Origin: Gilliamella sp. Lep-s35
GTDB lineage: Bacteria > Pseudomonadota > Gammaproteobacteria > Enterobacterales > Orbaceae
Assembly: GCF_009795845.1 (NCBI RefSeq)
Contig: NZ_WTEX01000010.1
Location: 1-64,000, forward strand
Direction of reading: 5' to 3'
DNA length: 64,000 bases
Part shown: piece by piece, positions 1 through 9,446 of the stretch
Numbering within the stretch: the first letter of the stretch is position 1
Layout of the letters: each line of letters begins with the position of its first letter
The notes under the pieces: generated by a model
Databases searched by the model: none
The model's input: the letters and a program-made list of their open reading frames with translations, nothing else
Told to the model about the DNA's origin: nothing
Program-made: the position numbers and the translations under genes

Positions 1-71
1 ACTCGGCCGGTATTTTTCATTATTTGTAGTAGCTTTTCCCACCGTTTATCTGTTAGCATTGTTCTTGGCAT
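1..71 (-). CDS. IS5-like transposase, N-terminal fragment (partial at window edge)
   Basis: Reading leftward from an ATG at 71 gives MPRTMLTDKRWEKLL and then QIMKNTGRV before the window ends. This is the characteristic opening of IS5-family (DUF4096-type) transposases, which begin with M-x-R-x-x-L-x-D-x-x-W followed by a short helix and the G-R stretch. Only about 24 residues are visible, so intactness cannot be judged. The gene reads away from leuS. It is too short to show the DDE catalytic residues; the family call rests on the N-terminal signature. Confidence 0.65.
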   Translation of the reverse strand, partial: MPRTMLTDKRWEKLLQIMKNTGR

Positions 72-159
72 GATGAATCGAGTTAGGGTTGTTTTTTGCA
101 GAATTATTATAACTCATATCATGCCGTCTAAAAAATAATCACGAAAGAACAACACGCCC
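1..159 (-). mobile_element. Right end of an IS5-family-like insertion sequence (cut by window edge)
   Basis: The minus strand carries the start of an IS5-type transposase (1..71) and about 90 bp of non-coding lead. I place the outer end at about 159, because on the minus strand the sequence from there begins GGGCGTGTTG after a TA dinucleotide, which fits IS5/IS427-group ends (GG-initial inverted repeat, TA-type target duplication). The other end lies outside the window, so the inverted repeat cannot be checked. The transposase identification is firmer than the boundary. Confidence 0.5.
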
Positions 160-535
160 TAAATTATAAATAATTTTAATATTTATCTTTAGGTTTATTT
201 TTTTATAATGAATAGACTATAGAAATTCCTTGCGTTGTTTACAGTAATTTGAAAAATTACTGTTATAAATCCCCATAAAAAACAGAATTAACGCCCTTCC
301 AAAAACAAGCGATTTTGTGCTTTGTCATAATTTCATAATTAAATCTTTTATTACTTTTATTACTTTTATTATGGGGGGGTGTCTACTTTTTAGCCTTACT
401 ATTTTAAAGTTAGTTACATTTATCATGGTAAAAGATCAATATCATGTTTCACATATCGTTTGTAAAACGTGTCAATAAACAATACAATTAGCAGCATATT
501 TTTATTAGCAATAATAGATAGGACATTAACTCGTC
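160..535. other. Non-coding gap between IS end and leuS, with a 9-bp tandem repeat
   Basis: No gene is supported here. At about 345-373 the unit TTTTATTAC is repeated nearly three times and is followed by a run of seven G (374-380), a slippage-prone patch. The leuS promoter must lie in this interval, but I do not see a convincing -35/-10 pair. A usable ribosome binding site (AGGA, about 521-524) sits before the leuS ATG. No tRNA or T-box structure is apparent. Confidence 0.5.
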
Positions 536-3118
536 ATGCAAGAACAATACCGCCCAGATGAAATTGAAGCCACTGTACAAAAATACTGGCAAGAAAATAA
601 AACCTTTCACGTTACTGAAGATCCATCTAAAGAAAAATACTACTGTTTATCGATGCTGCCTTACCCTTCTGGGCGTTTGCATCTTGGTCATGTGCGTAAT
701 TATACTATCGGCGATACCATTTCACGTTATCAGCGTTTAAATGGTAAAAATGTACTGCAACCAATTGGTTGGGATGCGTTTGGTTTACCTGCTGAAGGAG
801 CTGCAGTTAAAAACAATACTGCACCAGCAAAATGGACCTATGAAAATATTGCTTATATGAAAAAGCAATTACAACTATTAGGTTTTGGTTATGATTGGGA
901 TCGTGAGGTGACAACGTGTCGCTCTGAGTACTATAAGTGGGAGCAATGGTTCTTTACTAAGTTGTACGAAAAGGGCTTAGTGTATAAAAAAACCTCGGCC
1001 GTTAACTGGTGTCCTAACGACCAAACTGTTCTTGCTAACGAACAGGTCGTTGAAGGTTGCTGTTGGCGTTGTAGCACGCCAGTTGAGCGCAAAGAGATCC
1101 CTCAATGGTTTATTAAAATCACAGACTATGCTGAAGAATTGCTAAACGATTTAGATTCGTTAGAAAGTTGGCCTGAGCAAGTTAAAACCATGCAACGTAA
1201 CTGGATTGGGCGTTCTGAAGGCGTTGAGTTTGATTTTGCTGTTGAAAATTATGCTGATAAGTTACGCGTATATACAACTCGTCCTGATACATTAATGGGT
1301 GTTAGCTTTGTGTCAGTTGCTGCAGAGCACCCTCTTGCACAATTAGCCGCAAAAAACGATCCTAAAATTGCCGAATTCGTTGCTGAATGTAAAAATACCA
1401 AAACCGCCGAGGCAGATATGGCAACGATGGAAAAGAAAGGTATTGCAACAGGATTTTATGCAATTCACCCTTTAACAAATAAAAAAGTGCCAGTTTGGAT
1501 CGCTAACTTTGTGTTAATTGAATATGGCACAGGTGCTGTCATGGCTGTACCAGGGCATGATGAGCGTGATTATGAGTTTGCTTCAAAATATAACTTACCA
1601 ATTAATCCTGTTATTTTAACGCAAGACGGCAATGAGCCAGATCTTTCACAGCAAGCTTATACTGAGCACGGAAAATTATTTAATTCAGGCGAGTTTGATG
1701 GTCTTGATTTTGAGCAAGCCTTCAATGCTGTTGCCGATAAATTAATTGCACTAGGCATTGGCCAACGTAAAGTAAATTACCGTTTACGCGATTGGGGCGT
1801 TTCACGCCAGCGTTATTGGGGTGCGCCAATTCCAATGGTAACGCTTGAAGATGGCACAACTATGCCAACACCAGAAGATCAATTGCCAGTTATTTTGCCA
1901 GAAGATGTTGAAATGAACGGCATAACAAGTCCAATTAAAGCTGATCCTAATTGGGAAAAAACAACCGTGAACGGTCAACCTGCTTTGCGTGAAACGGATA
2001 CTTTTGATACCTTTATGGAGTCATCTTGGTATTACGCCCGTTACACTTGTCCAAATTATGATAAAGGTATGTTAGACGAAAAAGCAGCAAACTATTGGTT
2101 ACCTGTCGACCAGTATGTAGGTGGTATTGAACATGCCATTATGCATTTACTTTATTTTAGATTTTTCCATAAATTAATGCGTGATTTTGGTTTGGTATCG
2201 TCAAATGAGCCGGCCAAACGTTTACTATGCCAAGGTATGGTGTTAGCCGATGCATTTTATTACACTAGCCCAACCAATGAGCGTATTTGGGTGTCGCCAA
2301 CTGAAGTTACCATTGAACGCGATGATAAAGGACGAATTGCTAAAGCTGTCGATAGTCATGGCAATGAGCTAGTTCATGCCGGTATGACAAAAATGTCAAA
2401 ATCCAAAAATAATGGTATTGATCCGCAAGAAATGGTTGAAAAATATGGTGCCGATACCGTTCGATTATTTATGATGTTTGCGTCCCCTGCTGAGATGACA
2501 TTAGAATGGCAAGAATCTGGCGTTGAGGGTGCTAACCGATTTATTAAACGTGTGTGGCGTTTAGTTTATGAACATACGCAAAAAGGTCAAACGACTAAAC
2601 TCGATGTTACAACTTTGGATAGTGAACAAAAAGCGTTACGCCGTGAATTACATAAAACGATTGCGAAAGTAAGTGATGATATTGGGCGTCGCCAAACGTT
2701 TAATACCGCTATTGCCGCTGTCATGGAGTTTATGAATCGCCTACAAAAAGCGCCACAAGAAACCGAGCAAGATCGTGCCCTAATGAACGAGGCGTTAAAT
2801 GCAATTGTTCGTTTGCTTTACCCAATGATGCCACACGCTTGTTTTGTGATGTGGCACGCTTTAGGTTATAGCGAATCGATTGATGACACCACTTGGCCTG
2901 TTGCTGACGAGGCAGCAATGGTTGAGGACGAAAAACTTATTGTTGTGCAAATCAACGGTAAAGTCCGTGGTAAATTTACAGTGCCTGCGAATGCGGATCA
3001 AGATTTTGTTATGTCCCAAGCAAAACAAGAACCGAATATTCAAAAATACTTGAGCGATGTTGTTATCCGTAAAGTAATTTACGTTCCTGGCAAGCTGTTA
3101 AATCTGGTTGTTGGTTAA
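536..3118 (+). CDS. leuS: Leucyl-tRNA synthetase
   Basis: Class I aminoacyl-tRNA synthetase that charges tRNA-Leu with leucine in the cytoplasm. The 860-residue product equals the E. coli length. The ATP-binding HIGH-type motif is HLGH at residues 49-52 and the KMSKS loop is intact at 619-623. The connective editing domain (CP1), which hydrolyses mischarged tRNA, occupies roughly residues 220-420 and carries the conserved threonine-rich stretch around TTRPDTLMG. The anticodon-binding and C-terminal domains follow. The ATG at 536 follows an AGGA ribosome site. It is the first gene of a leuS-lptE-holA-nadD cluster, the same order as in E. coli. Confidence 0.98.
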   Translation: MQEQYRPDEIEATVQKYWQENKTFHVTEDPSKEKYYCLSMLPYPSGRLHLGHVRNYTIGDTISRYQRLNGKNVLQPIGWDAFGLPAEGAAVKNNTAPAKWTYENIAYMKKQLQLLGFGYDWDREVTTCRSEYYKWEQWFFTKLYEKGLVYKKTSAVNWCPNDQTVLANEQVVEGCCWRCSTPVERKEIPQWFIKITDYAEELLNDLDSLESWPEQVKTMQRNWIGRSEGVEFDFAVENYADKLRVYTTRPDTLMGVSFVSVAAEHPLAQLAAKNDPKIAEFVAECKNTKTAEADMATMEKKGIATGFYAIHPLTNKKVPVWIANFVLIEYGTGAVMAVPGHDERDYEFASKYNLPINPVILTQDGNEPDLSQQAYTEHGKLFNSGEFDGLDFEQAFNAVADKLIALGIGQRKVNYRLRDWGVSRQRYWGAPIPMVTLEDGTTMPTPEDQLPVILPEDVEMNGITSPIKADPNWEKTTVNGQPALRETDTFDTFMESSWYYARYTCPNYDKGMLDEKAANYWLPVDQYVGGIEHAIMHLLYFRFFHKLMRDFGLVSSNEPAKRLLCQGMVLADAFYYTSPTNERIWVSPTEVTIERDDKGRIAKAVDSHGNELVHAGMTKMSKSKNNGIDPQEMVEKYGADTVRLFMMFASPAEMTLEWQESGVEGANRFIKRVWRLVYEHTQKGQTTKLDVTTLDSEQKALRRELHKTIAKVSDDIGRRQTFNTAIAAVMEFMNRLQKAPQETEQDRALMNEALNAIVRLLYPMMPHACFVMWHALGYSESIDDTTWPVADEAAMVEDEKLIVVQINGKVRGKFTVPANADQDFVMSQAKQEPNIQKYLSDVVIRKVIYVPGKLLNLVVG

Positions 3119-3153
3119 TATTGTTTGATAACTAAATTTAGGCGGTTATAGAT

Positions 3154-3645
3154 ATGAAAAAGTATTTAGCTTTATTGATGTTATTGGCAATATCCTTAAC
3201 AGGATGTGGATTTCACTTACAACATGAGGCAGAAGTCCCTGCACGATTTAAGACGATGTCTTATATAAGTTATGATCCTTATGGGCGACTATCTCGTGAA
3301 ATGAAAGAGCTATTACACGATAACAAAGTAACACTAACGAATAATGCAACTGAAAAAGTGCCATCATTAAGGATGTTAAGCGAAAACCTAAGCCGTAATA
3401 CCATTTCGATTTATCAAGATGGTAAAGCGGCCGAATATCAATTAGTGTTAACGGTTGAAGCACAAGTTGTTATTGCAGGTCAACAAACATACCCAATTAG
3501 TGTTCGAGTATTTAGGACTTTCTTTGATAATCCATCAGATGCATTAGCAAAAACAGTCGAACAAGATTTAATTGAAAATGAAATGTTTAAACAAGCTGCT
3601 AAACAAGTTATTCGTAAATTAAAATCGATTGATGCGGTAAATTAA
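3154..3645 (+). CDS. lptE: LPS assembly lipoprotein LptE (RlpB)
   Basis: Outer-membrane lipoprotein that plugs the LptD barrel and takes part in moving lipopolysaccharide to the cell surface. A lipoprotein signal peptide is clear: MKK, hydrophobic core, then lipobox LTGC with the lipidated cysteine at residue 18, followed by GFHL as in family members. At 163 residues it is shorter than the E. coli protein (193), the difference lying toward the C-terminus. It starts 35 bp after leuS and is 7 bp from holA, so the three are probably co-transcribed. Confidence 0.93.
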   Translation: MKKYLALLMLLAISLTGCGFHLQHEAEVPARFKTMSYISYDPYGRLSREMKELLHDNKVTLTNNATEKVPSLRMLSENLSRNTISIYQDGKAAEYQLVLTVEAQVVIAGQQTYPISVRVFRTFFDNPSDALAKTVEQDLIENEMFKQAAKQVIRKLKSIDAVN

Positions 3646-3652
3646 CGTTGTC

Positions 3653-4657
3653 ATGATTAAAATTAATGCGGACCAAATTAGCCATAAATTAGGATCACCC
3701 TATTATTTAATTTTAGGTAGTGATCCTTATTTACAAAATTACGTCCAAACTGAGTTGCGAAAGGCCTTTGCCCATGCGGGATTTGATGAGCAACTTACGT
3801 TTGTGATTGATAATCAAACTGACTGGGCAACTATTTTAGATAGTTGTCAAGCGATGAACCTGTTTTCTAACCAAACTTTGATTTTGCTTGATTTTGGTGA
3901 TGGCGCATTAAATGCAGGTATTAGCGCCAAACTCAATACGCTAAGTGAGGTTTTAACACCGGATATTGCGCTAATAATTACGCTCAATAAAATTACAAAG
4001 TCACAAGAAAATACCACTTGGTATAAAGCGCTATCAGATAAATTAGTCGTGGTTAATTGTGCCCCCCCCGATACCTTGCAATTATCACAATGGATTAAAA
4101 ATTATTTGCAGCAACAACAAATAACCATTGAGCCAAAAGCAATTGAGTTACTTTGCTACTATTATGAAGGGAATTTGCTAGCATTAACACAAGTTATTGC
4201 ACAATTAAAATTGTTGTATCCAGAGCAAAATATTTCTTATGATCAAGTTGAAAACAATATTAACGATTCGGCCATATTTAGCCCCTTTCATTGGACTGAT
4301 GCAATGGTTGCTCATAAAGCTAAGCGAGCAACTCATATTTTGCAGCAATTAAAAATGAATGAATTTGAACCTTTAATTTTATTACGGATTATTCAGCGAG
4401 AACTCATTTTGTTGATTAACTTAAAAAAAGGCTTGCAACAAAAATCATTCAAACAAATCTTTGATGAGTATAAAGTTTGGCAAAATAAAAGAACGATTTA
4501 TACAAACTATCTAAATCGTTGTGATATTACAAGCCTGTTTAATTCACTGGCAAAATTGACTGAAATCGAAATTAGTTTAAAGCATGATAACCAAGTGCAA
4601 ATATGGGATGCTATATTTAGTTTATCCATGCAAATTATGGGTTTAGATAAATGTTAA
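3653..4657 (+). CDS. holA: DNA polymerase III delta subunit
   Basis: Subunit of the clamp-loader complex; delta opens the beta sliding clamp so it can be placed on primed DNA. The 334-residue length is close to E. coli HolA (343). The N-terminal segment with LILGSDPYLQ resembles the degenerate nucleotide-binding domain of delta, and NLFSNQTLILLDFGD matches the region following the clamp-binding element. The gene overlaps nadD by 7 bp, indicating translational coupling. holC and holD elsewhere in this window encode other parts of the same holoenzyme. Confidence 0.93.
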   Translation: MIKINADQISHKLGSPYYLILGSDPYLQNYVQTELRKAFAHAGFDEQLTFVIDNQTDWATILDSCQAMNLFSNQTLILLDFGDGALNAGISAKLNTLSEVLTPDIALIITLNKITKSQENTTWYKALSDKLVVVNCAPPDTLQLSQWIKNYLQQQQITIEPKAIELLCYYYEGNLLALTQVIAQLKLLYPEQNISYDQVENNINDSAIFSPFHWTDAMVAHKAKRATHILQQLKMNEFEPLILLRIIQRELILLINLKKGLQQKSFKQIFDEYKVWQNKRTIYTNYLNRCDITSLFNSLAKLTEIEISLKHDNQVQIWDAIFSLSMQIMGLDKC

Positions 4658-5307
4658 CTGCGTTATTAGGCGGAACTTTTGATCCGATCCATTATGGACA
4701 CCTTCGCCCTGCTATTTCATTAGCGAATGAAGTTGGTTTAAAGCAAATTCGCCTGTTGCCTAATCATATTCCCCCACATAAACCGCAACCAGAGGCCAAT
4801 ATTGAGCAGCGTTTAGCAATGTTATCATTAGCTATTGAAGATTTGCCTTTATTTTTATTAGATGTAAGCGAAATTTTATCCGAAGCATCAACTCGCCCGT
4901 CTTATACTGTTGAAACCCTACAAGCATGGCGATGCAAAAATGGTAGCCAAAAACCGCTAGCATTTATTATGGGGCAAGATTCACTACTAGGATTGCCAAC
5001 TTGGCATAAATGGCAAACGTTACTTGATTATTGTCATCTGCTCATTTGCCGTAGACCAGGCTACACAGAGCATACCAATAATATTGAACTGCAACAATGG
5101 ATTGATATGCATCAAACCAACGATATAAAAGATTTACACAATTCACCAAATGGCTATATCTATTTGGCACAGACACCGCTTGAGGATATTTCGGCTACAG
5201 AAATCAGACAAAATATCAACAATGTCGCAAGGTGTAAAAATTTGCTACCACCTAAAGTTTGGCGGTATATTCATACACAAGGGCTTTATGGCACAAAGAA
5301 AAAGTAG
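4651..5307 (+). CDS. nadD: Nicotinate-mononucleotide adenylyltransferase
   Basis: Converts nicotinic acid mononucleotide plus ATP to nicotinic acid adenine dinucleotide in NAD biosynthesis. The nucleotidyltransferase signature GGTFDPIHYGH is at residues 7-17, and the second conserved motif ISATEIR (SxTxxR type) is near residue 180. The 218-residue length is typical of the family (213 in E. coli). It overlaps the end of holA by 7 bp and is last in the leuS-lptE-holA-nadD cluster. No clear terminator follows; a short CGGCA/TGCCG hairpin near 5335-5350 lacks a T-tract after it. Confidence 0.95.
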   Translation: MLTALLGGTFDPIHYGHLRPAISLANEVGLKQIRLLPNHIPPHKPQPEANIEQRLAMLSLAIEDLPLFLLDVSEILSEASTRPSYTVETLQAWRCKNGSQKPLAFIMGQDSLLGLPTWHKWQTLLDYCHLLICRRPGYTEHTNNIELQQWIDMHQTNDIKDLHNSPNGYIYLAQTPLEDISATEIRQNINNVARCKNLLPPKVWRYIHTQGLYGTKKK

Positions 5308-5526
5308 AAAGAACTTTACATCTGACAGTTTTTTCGGCATTATTTTGCCGCTGTGTTTATATATTTTAAATTCAGTTTTTTTTGTGTTTATATTTAACTT
5401 TGCTAAATTAGCAAATAACACACTAGTAAGATGATATAAAAGCATCATTCTTGTTTTGTTATTGTGCGTTTAGCGTGATAAGGTAGATGAGTCAGTTAAA
5501 TATATTTAATTTGTATTTATTATTAA

Positions 5527-5754
<228 letters not shown>

Positions 5755-5764
5755 TATCGTTATC

Positions 5765-5810
5765 AAAATAAACGAGTTTAAGTTATATAACGGTTTATTT
5801 TTCTCTTTTT
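5765..5810 (+). terminator. Probable rho-independent terminator of infA
   Basis: AAAATAAAC (5765-5773) pairs with GTTTATTTT (5793-5801) across a 19-base loop, and a T-rich tract (TTCTCTTTTTT) follows. The stem is AT-rich and weak, but its position just after infA fits. Confidence 0.5.
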
Positions 5811-5814
5811 TAAT

Positions 5815-5842
5815 AAAAAAATCCGTCGACTCAAGTCGACGG
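5815..5842 (-). terminator. Rho-independent terminator of lysP
   Basis: CCGTCGAC (5823-5830) and GTCGACGG (5835-5842) form a perfect 8-bp GC-rich stem with a four-base loop. On the minus strand the stem is followed by seven T residues (A-run 5815-5821 on plus), the classic layout for ending the lysP transcript. Confidence 0.85.
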
Positions 5843-5873
5843 AAAGATAGGGAATTTAGACTACGCAAATGAA

Positions 5874-7316
5874 TCAGTCTTCTTTAGAAAAGTCCATCTG
5901 TTCATATTTAACCCATTTTGTCTTTTTCACGATTTTGTAACCCAAATATATCATCAAAAATAGTGGTATACCAATATAGGTTGCTATTACGCCGTTCCAA
6001 TCAATGGTGTCTTGTAAAAAGGCTTCATAATTTTGCCCAAGTGTAATAATTAAACATAATACAAAAGCAAAAATAGGACCAAATGGAAAAAAACTTGAAC
6101 AATATGGTAATTGATTAACATTATTACCTTGCATTATATAGCCCTTTCTAAAACGATAATGACTGATAGCAATGCCAAGCCAAGCAATGAATCCCGTCAT
6201 ACCGGACATATTAAGCAACCACACATAAACAACCTGATCTTTGTACAGAGAAGTTAAAAAACAAAGCATCGCTACAAATGTTGTTGCCAATAACGCTACG
6301 CGTGGCACGCCAGAAGAAGACAAGCGAGTAAAAATTTTAGGCGCTTTACCTTCTTTGGCAAGTGCATAGAGCATACGCGTTGAAGCATAGAGCCCTGAGT
6401 TACCTGCTGATAATACCGATGTTAAAATAACTGTATTCATAAATGCTGCCGCAGATAATAATCCCGCATTACGGAATACTAAGGTAAACGGACTTACGCT
6501 AATATCGGTTTCGTTATTACGCAGTAAGTTAGGATCAGTATAAGGAATAATCAAGCTGATAACAAAAATCGCAAGGATATAAAACAGTAGTATTCGCCAG
6601 AACACTTGACGCATAGCTTTTGGTATGTTTTTTTCTGGATCTTTTGATTCCCCCGCGGCAATACCAATTAGTTCCGTGCCTTGAAATGAAAATCCAACCA
6701 CCATTGCCACACCAATCATTGCTGAAAAGCCGCCTGCAAAAGGCGCTTTCTCAATAGTCCAATTTTCCCAACCCGTTCCTTCGACGCCTCGAAAAATGCC
6801 AATAATCATTAATAAACCAACCACAATAAAAACAATAACCGTGACAACTTTAATTAATGAAAACCAAAATTCTGCTTCACCAAAACCTTTAACTGAAATA
6901 TAGTTCAAGCAGAAGATAATGCTTAAAAACAGTAAGCTCCATAACCAACTGTAAGGCCCAGCATTAAACCAATAAGAGATAACTAACTGAGCAGCCACTA
7001 AGTCTACAGCAACGGTAATTGCCCAGTTGTACCAATAATTCCAACCGATTGCAAAACCAAAAGCTTCATCAACATAACGTGCGCCATAAGTAGCAAAGGT
7101 GCCTGAAACAGGTAAATAAGCCGCTAGCTCGCCCAAACTCGTCATTAAAAAATATACCATTACACCAATAATGGCGTACGAAAGTAACGCACCGCCAGGA
7201 CCTGCCTGTGCAATTGTTGCACCAGATGCAACAAATAGCCCCGTACCAATTGAGCCGCCAATAGCAATCATTGCTAAATGACGTGCTTTTAAATCTCGTT
7301 TTAATTTATTTTTCAT
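5874..7316 (-). CDS. lysP: Lysine-specific permease
   Basis: Inner-membrane lysine/H+ symporter of the amino acid-polyamine-organocation family, with about 12 membrane helices. It is highly similar to E. coli LysP: the GGSIGTGLFVASGAT motif in helix 1, GWNYWYNWA, GFSFQGTELIGIAAGES and AISHYRFR are all present. The outermost ATG (7322) has no ribosome site; the second ATG two codons later (7316) has AGAAG eight bases upstream, so I start there. The gene is monocistronic with its own terminator. In E. coli LysP also cooperates with the pH sensor CadC; no cad genes are visible here. I looked for a lysine riboswitch upstream and saw none. Confidence 0.93.
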   Translation of the reverse strand: MKNKLKRDLKARHLAMIAIGGSIGTGLFVASGATIAQAGPGGALLSYAIIGVMVYFLMTSLGELAAYLPVSGTFATYGARYVDEAFGFAIGWNYWYNWAITVAVDLVAAQLVISYWFNAGPYSWLWSLLFLSIIFCLNYISVKGFGEAEFWFSLIKVVTVIVFIVVGLLMIIGIFRGVEGTGWENWTIEKAPFAGGFSAMIGVAMVVGFSFQGTELIGIAAGESKDPEKNIPKAMRQVFWRILLFYILAIFVISLIIPYTDPNLLRNNETDISVSPFTLVFRNAGLLSAAAFMNTVILTSVLSAGNSGLYASTRMLYALAKEGKAPKIFTRLSSSGVPRVALLATTFVAMLCFLTSLYKDQVVYVWLLNMSGMTGFIAWLGIAISHYRFRKGYIMQGNNVNQLPYCSSFFPFGPIFAFVLCLIITLGQNYEAFLQDTIDWNGVIATYIGIPLFLMIYLGYKIVKKTKWVKYEQMDFSKED

Positions 7317-7525
7317 AATCATTTCTTCTATCTAAAGGGATTAAGATTGATAATAAATTAGTCAATTATTTGATATGCTTATAAAGCAATTAATAATCAA
7401 AAATCGAACTTAAAATTATTTATATTTATCATTTTCTAATAAAGTGCGAGAAGTTTATCAAAAAAAATATCGTGCGAGATAAATAATTCTAATAATTGAA
7501 TTGATTTGTTAAATTTAAACAATAT

Positions 7526-7792
7526 CTAGCCTTTAGTTAACTGTTCTAATTGAGTTAAATAATTCAATGCTTGCGCTTGATTATTACCACACATTTCAAT
7601 GCAAGGTTTTAAATGACCACATACTGCGGGTCTTGATGAGTGCAAAAATAATTTGCATTGATAATTATTATCTAAATGAATACAAGCCACACCTGCAGCC
7701 TTCCCTTTAGGCATACCTGGAATAGGCGATGAAATTGAAGGAGCAATACAGCAAGCACCACAGTTTTTTCGACATATTGCGGAATTTGTCAT
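7526..7792 (-). CDS. YkgJ-family cysteine-cluster protein
   Basis: Small 88-residue protein with ten cysteines, eight of them in four pairs or triads: CRKNCGACC near the start, then C-I-H-L, C-K-L-F and the pair around CGHLKPC. This is the pattern of the YkgJ/UPF0153 (CxxCxxCC) family, thought to bind zinc or iron; the biochemical role is not established. It lies 200 bp upstream of lysP on the same strand and diverges from efpL, so it may have an independent promoter in the 7793-7908 interval. Family call is good, function unknown. Confidence 0.75.
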   Translation of the reverse strand: MTNSAICRKNCGACCIAPSISSPIPGMPKGKAAGVACIHLDNNYQCKLFLHSSRPAVCGHLKPCIEMCGNNQAQALNYLTQLEQLTKG

Positions 7793-7908
7793 GATATTTC
7801 TTTTATTTTAAAGATAACAAATAAATTTTGATGGTGACAATAGCAAGTTAGCGGTAAAATAGCGAGCTAATTTTTTAACCTTTTTATTAATTGTGAAGAA
7901 TAAATATT

Positions 7909-8481
7909 ATGGCTAAAGCAAATGAGATAAAACGTGGCGATGCTGTTACTTATAATGGCAAATTATTATTAGTTAAAGACATCGATGTACAAAGCCCAAG
8001 CGCACGGGGAGCTAGCACGCTTTATAAAATGCGTTTTACCGATGTCAAAAATGGTGGCAAAGTGGAAGAACGCTTTAAGGGCGATGACATTCTCGATACG
8101 ATTGAACTATCACGCCGTCCTGTTAGTTTTTCGTATATTGATGGTGACGAATATGTGTTTATGGATAACGAGGACTACACACCATTTATCTTTAAAAAAG
8201 AACAAATTGAAGAAGAACTCTTATTTATTCCAGAAGGAGGAATGGATGGAATACAAGTGTTAATGGCTGATGATGAAGTAATTGCATTAGAATTACCACA
8301 AACCGTTGATCTAGAAATTATTGAAACCTCACCAAGTATTAAAGGCGCTTCAGCAAGTGCACGAACTAAGCCGGCCACCTTGTCAACGGGGCTTGTTATT
8401 CAGGTTCCTGAATATATTGATAACCACGAAAAAGTTAAAGTTCATATTGCTGAACGTCGTTACATGAGCCGTGCCGAATAA
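7909..8481 (+). CDS. efpL: Elongation factor P-like protein EfpL (YeiP)
   Basis: Paralogue of elongation factor P, which relieves ribosome stalling at difficult peptide-bond sequences such as polyproline. The 190 residues match E. coli YeiP along the whole length. The tip loop of domain I reads SPSARGAS with Arg33, where EF-P carries the modified lysine or arginine, so this is the EfpL subtype rather than EF-P. The KOW-like N-terminal domain and two OB domains are complete, ending in the conserved RRYMSRAE. It is followed 14 bp later by ttcA. Confidence 0.93.
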   Translation: MAKANEIKRGDAVTYNGKLLLVKDIDVQSPSARGASTLYKMRFTDVKNGGKVEERFKGDDILDTIELSRRPVSFSYIDGDEYVFMDNEDYTPFIFKKEQIEEELLFIPEGGMDGIQVLMADDEVIALELPQTVDLEIIETSPSIKGASASARTKPATLSTGLVIQVPEYIDNHEKVKVHIAERRYMSRAE

Positions 8482-8495
8482 CCAATAAAATTGTG

Positions 8496-9392
8496 ATGAA
8501 TACATATAATCAAAATAAACTACATAAACGATTGCGTCGCTTAACTGGCGAGGCAATCGCTGACTTTAATATGATCGAAGAAGGCGATCGTATTATGGTT
8601 TGCTTGTCTGGCGGTAAAGATAGTTATACTTTGCTTGATATTCTTATTAACTTAAAAATCAGCGCACCAGTACATTTTGAGCTAATAGCGGTTAATTTAG
8701 ATCAAAAACAACCGGGATTTCCTGAACATGTATTGCCTGAATACCTAAATTCGTTAGGCATTGAATATAAAATCGTGCAAGAAAATACCTACGGCATTGT
8801 CAAAGATAAAATTCCTGAAGGAAAAACAACTTGCTCACTTTGCTCACGACTACGCCGAGGCATTTTATATCGCACAGCCACCGAACTTGGCGCAACTAAA
8901 ATAGCCCTTGGACATCATCGTGATGATATTTTAGAAACGCTCTTTTTAAACATGTTTTATGGTGGCAAACTCAAAGCAATGCCACCTAAATTAATGAATG
9001 ATTCGGGCGAACATATCATTATCCGCCCACTAGCTTATTGTAAAGAAAAGGACATTGCTAAATATGCCGAAATTAAGCAATTCCCAATAATTCCGTGTAA
9101 CCTTTGTGGTTCGCAACCCAACTTACAAAGGCAAATAATAAAAGAGATGCTAAATGAATGGGATAAAAAATTCCCTGGTCGAATTGAAACTATGTTCCGT
9201 GCCACACAAAACATTACCTTATCCCATCTTTGTGATACTAATTTGTTTGATTTTAAAGGCATTAAAAAAGGTGATCTTGCCGTGAATGGCGGTGATATCG
9301 CTTTTGACCGTGAAGATATCAAACCGATTGTAGGCTTTGATCGTTCAGATCTTGAAGATCAAGATTTGATTTTATGGAAAGAAGTTAAATAA
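8496..9392 (+). CDS. ttcA: tRNA cytidine(32) 2-sulfurtransferase
   Basis: Thiolates C32 of several tRNAs using ATP and a 4Fe-4S cluster. The PP-loop SGGKDS is at residues 38-43; the two cluster-binding cysteine pairs are visible as CSLC (about 113-116) and PCNLC further on. The sequence follows E. coli TtcA closely; it is about 12 residues shorter at the N-terminus. An in-frame GTG at 8493 precedes the ATG by one codon, but no strong ribosome site distinguishes them, and I take the ATG. The spacing to efpL suggests co-transcription. A bidirectional terminator follows. Confidence 0.95.
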   Translation: MNTYNQNKLHKRLRRLTGEAIADFNMIEEGDRIMVCLSGGKDSYTLLDILINLKISAPVHFELIAVNLDQKQPGFPEHVLPEYLNSLGIEYKIVQENTYGIVKDKIPEGKTTCSLCSRLRRGILYRTATELGATKIALGHHRDDILETLFLNMFYGGKLKAMPPKLMNDSGEHIIIRPLAYCKEKDIAKYAEIKQFPIIPCNLCGSQPNLQRQIIKEMLNEWDKKFPGRIETMFRATQNITLSHLCDTNLFDFKGIKKGDLAVNGGDIAFDREDIKPIVGFDRSDLEDQDLILWKEVK

Positions 9393-9411
9393 TTAAGCCA
9401 GTTAAAATATT

Positions 9412-9438
9412 AAAAACGCCGTTCTAGTCGGCGTTTTT
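9412..9438. terminator. Bidirectional terminator between ttcA and glnE
   Basis: AAAAACGCCG (9412-9421) pairs perfectly with CGGCGTTTTT (9429-9438) around a seven-base loop. It gives T-tracts in both directions and sits between two convergent genes, so it serves both. Confidence 0.9.
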
Positions 9439-9446
9439 TAATACTA

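Noticed and set aside
5335-5350. CGGCA/TGCCG hairpin after nadD as a terminator
   Set aside because: Only five pairs, and the T-run lies before the stem rather than after it on the plus strand.
7323-7525. Possible lysine riboswitch upstream of lysP
   Set aside because: The stretch is AT-rich and only 200 bp long, with no recognisable five-helix L-box core.
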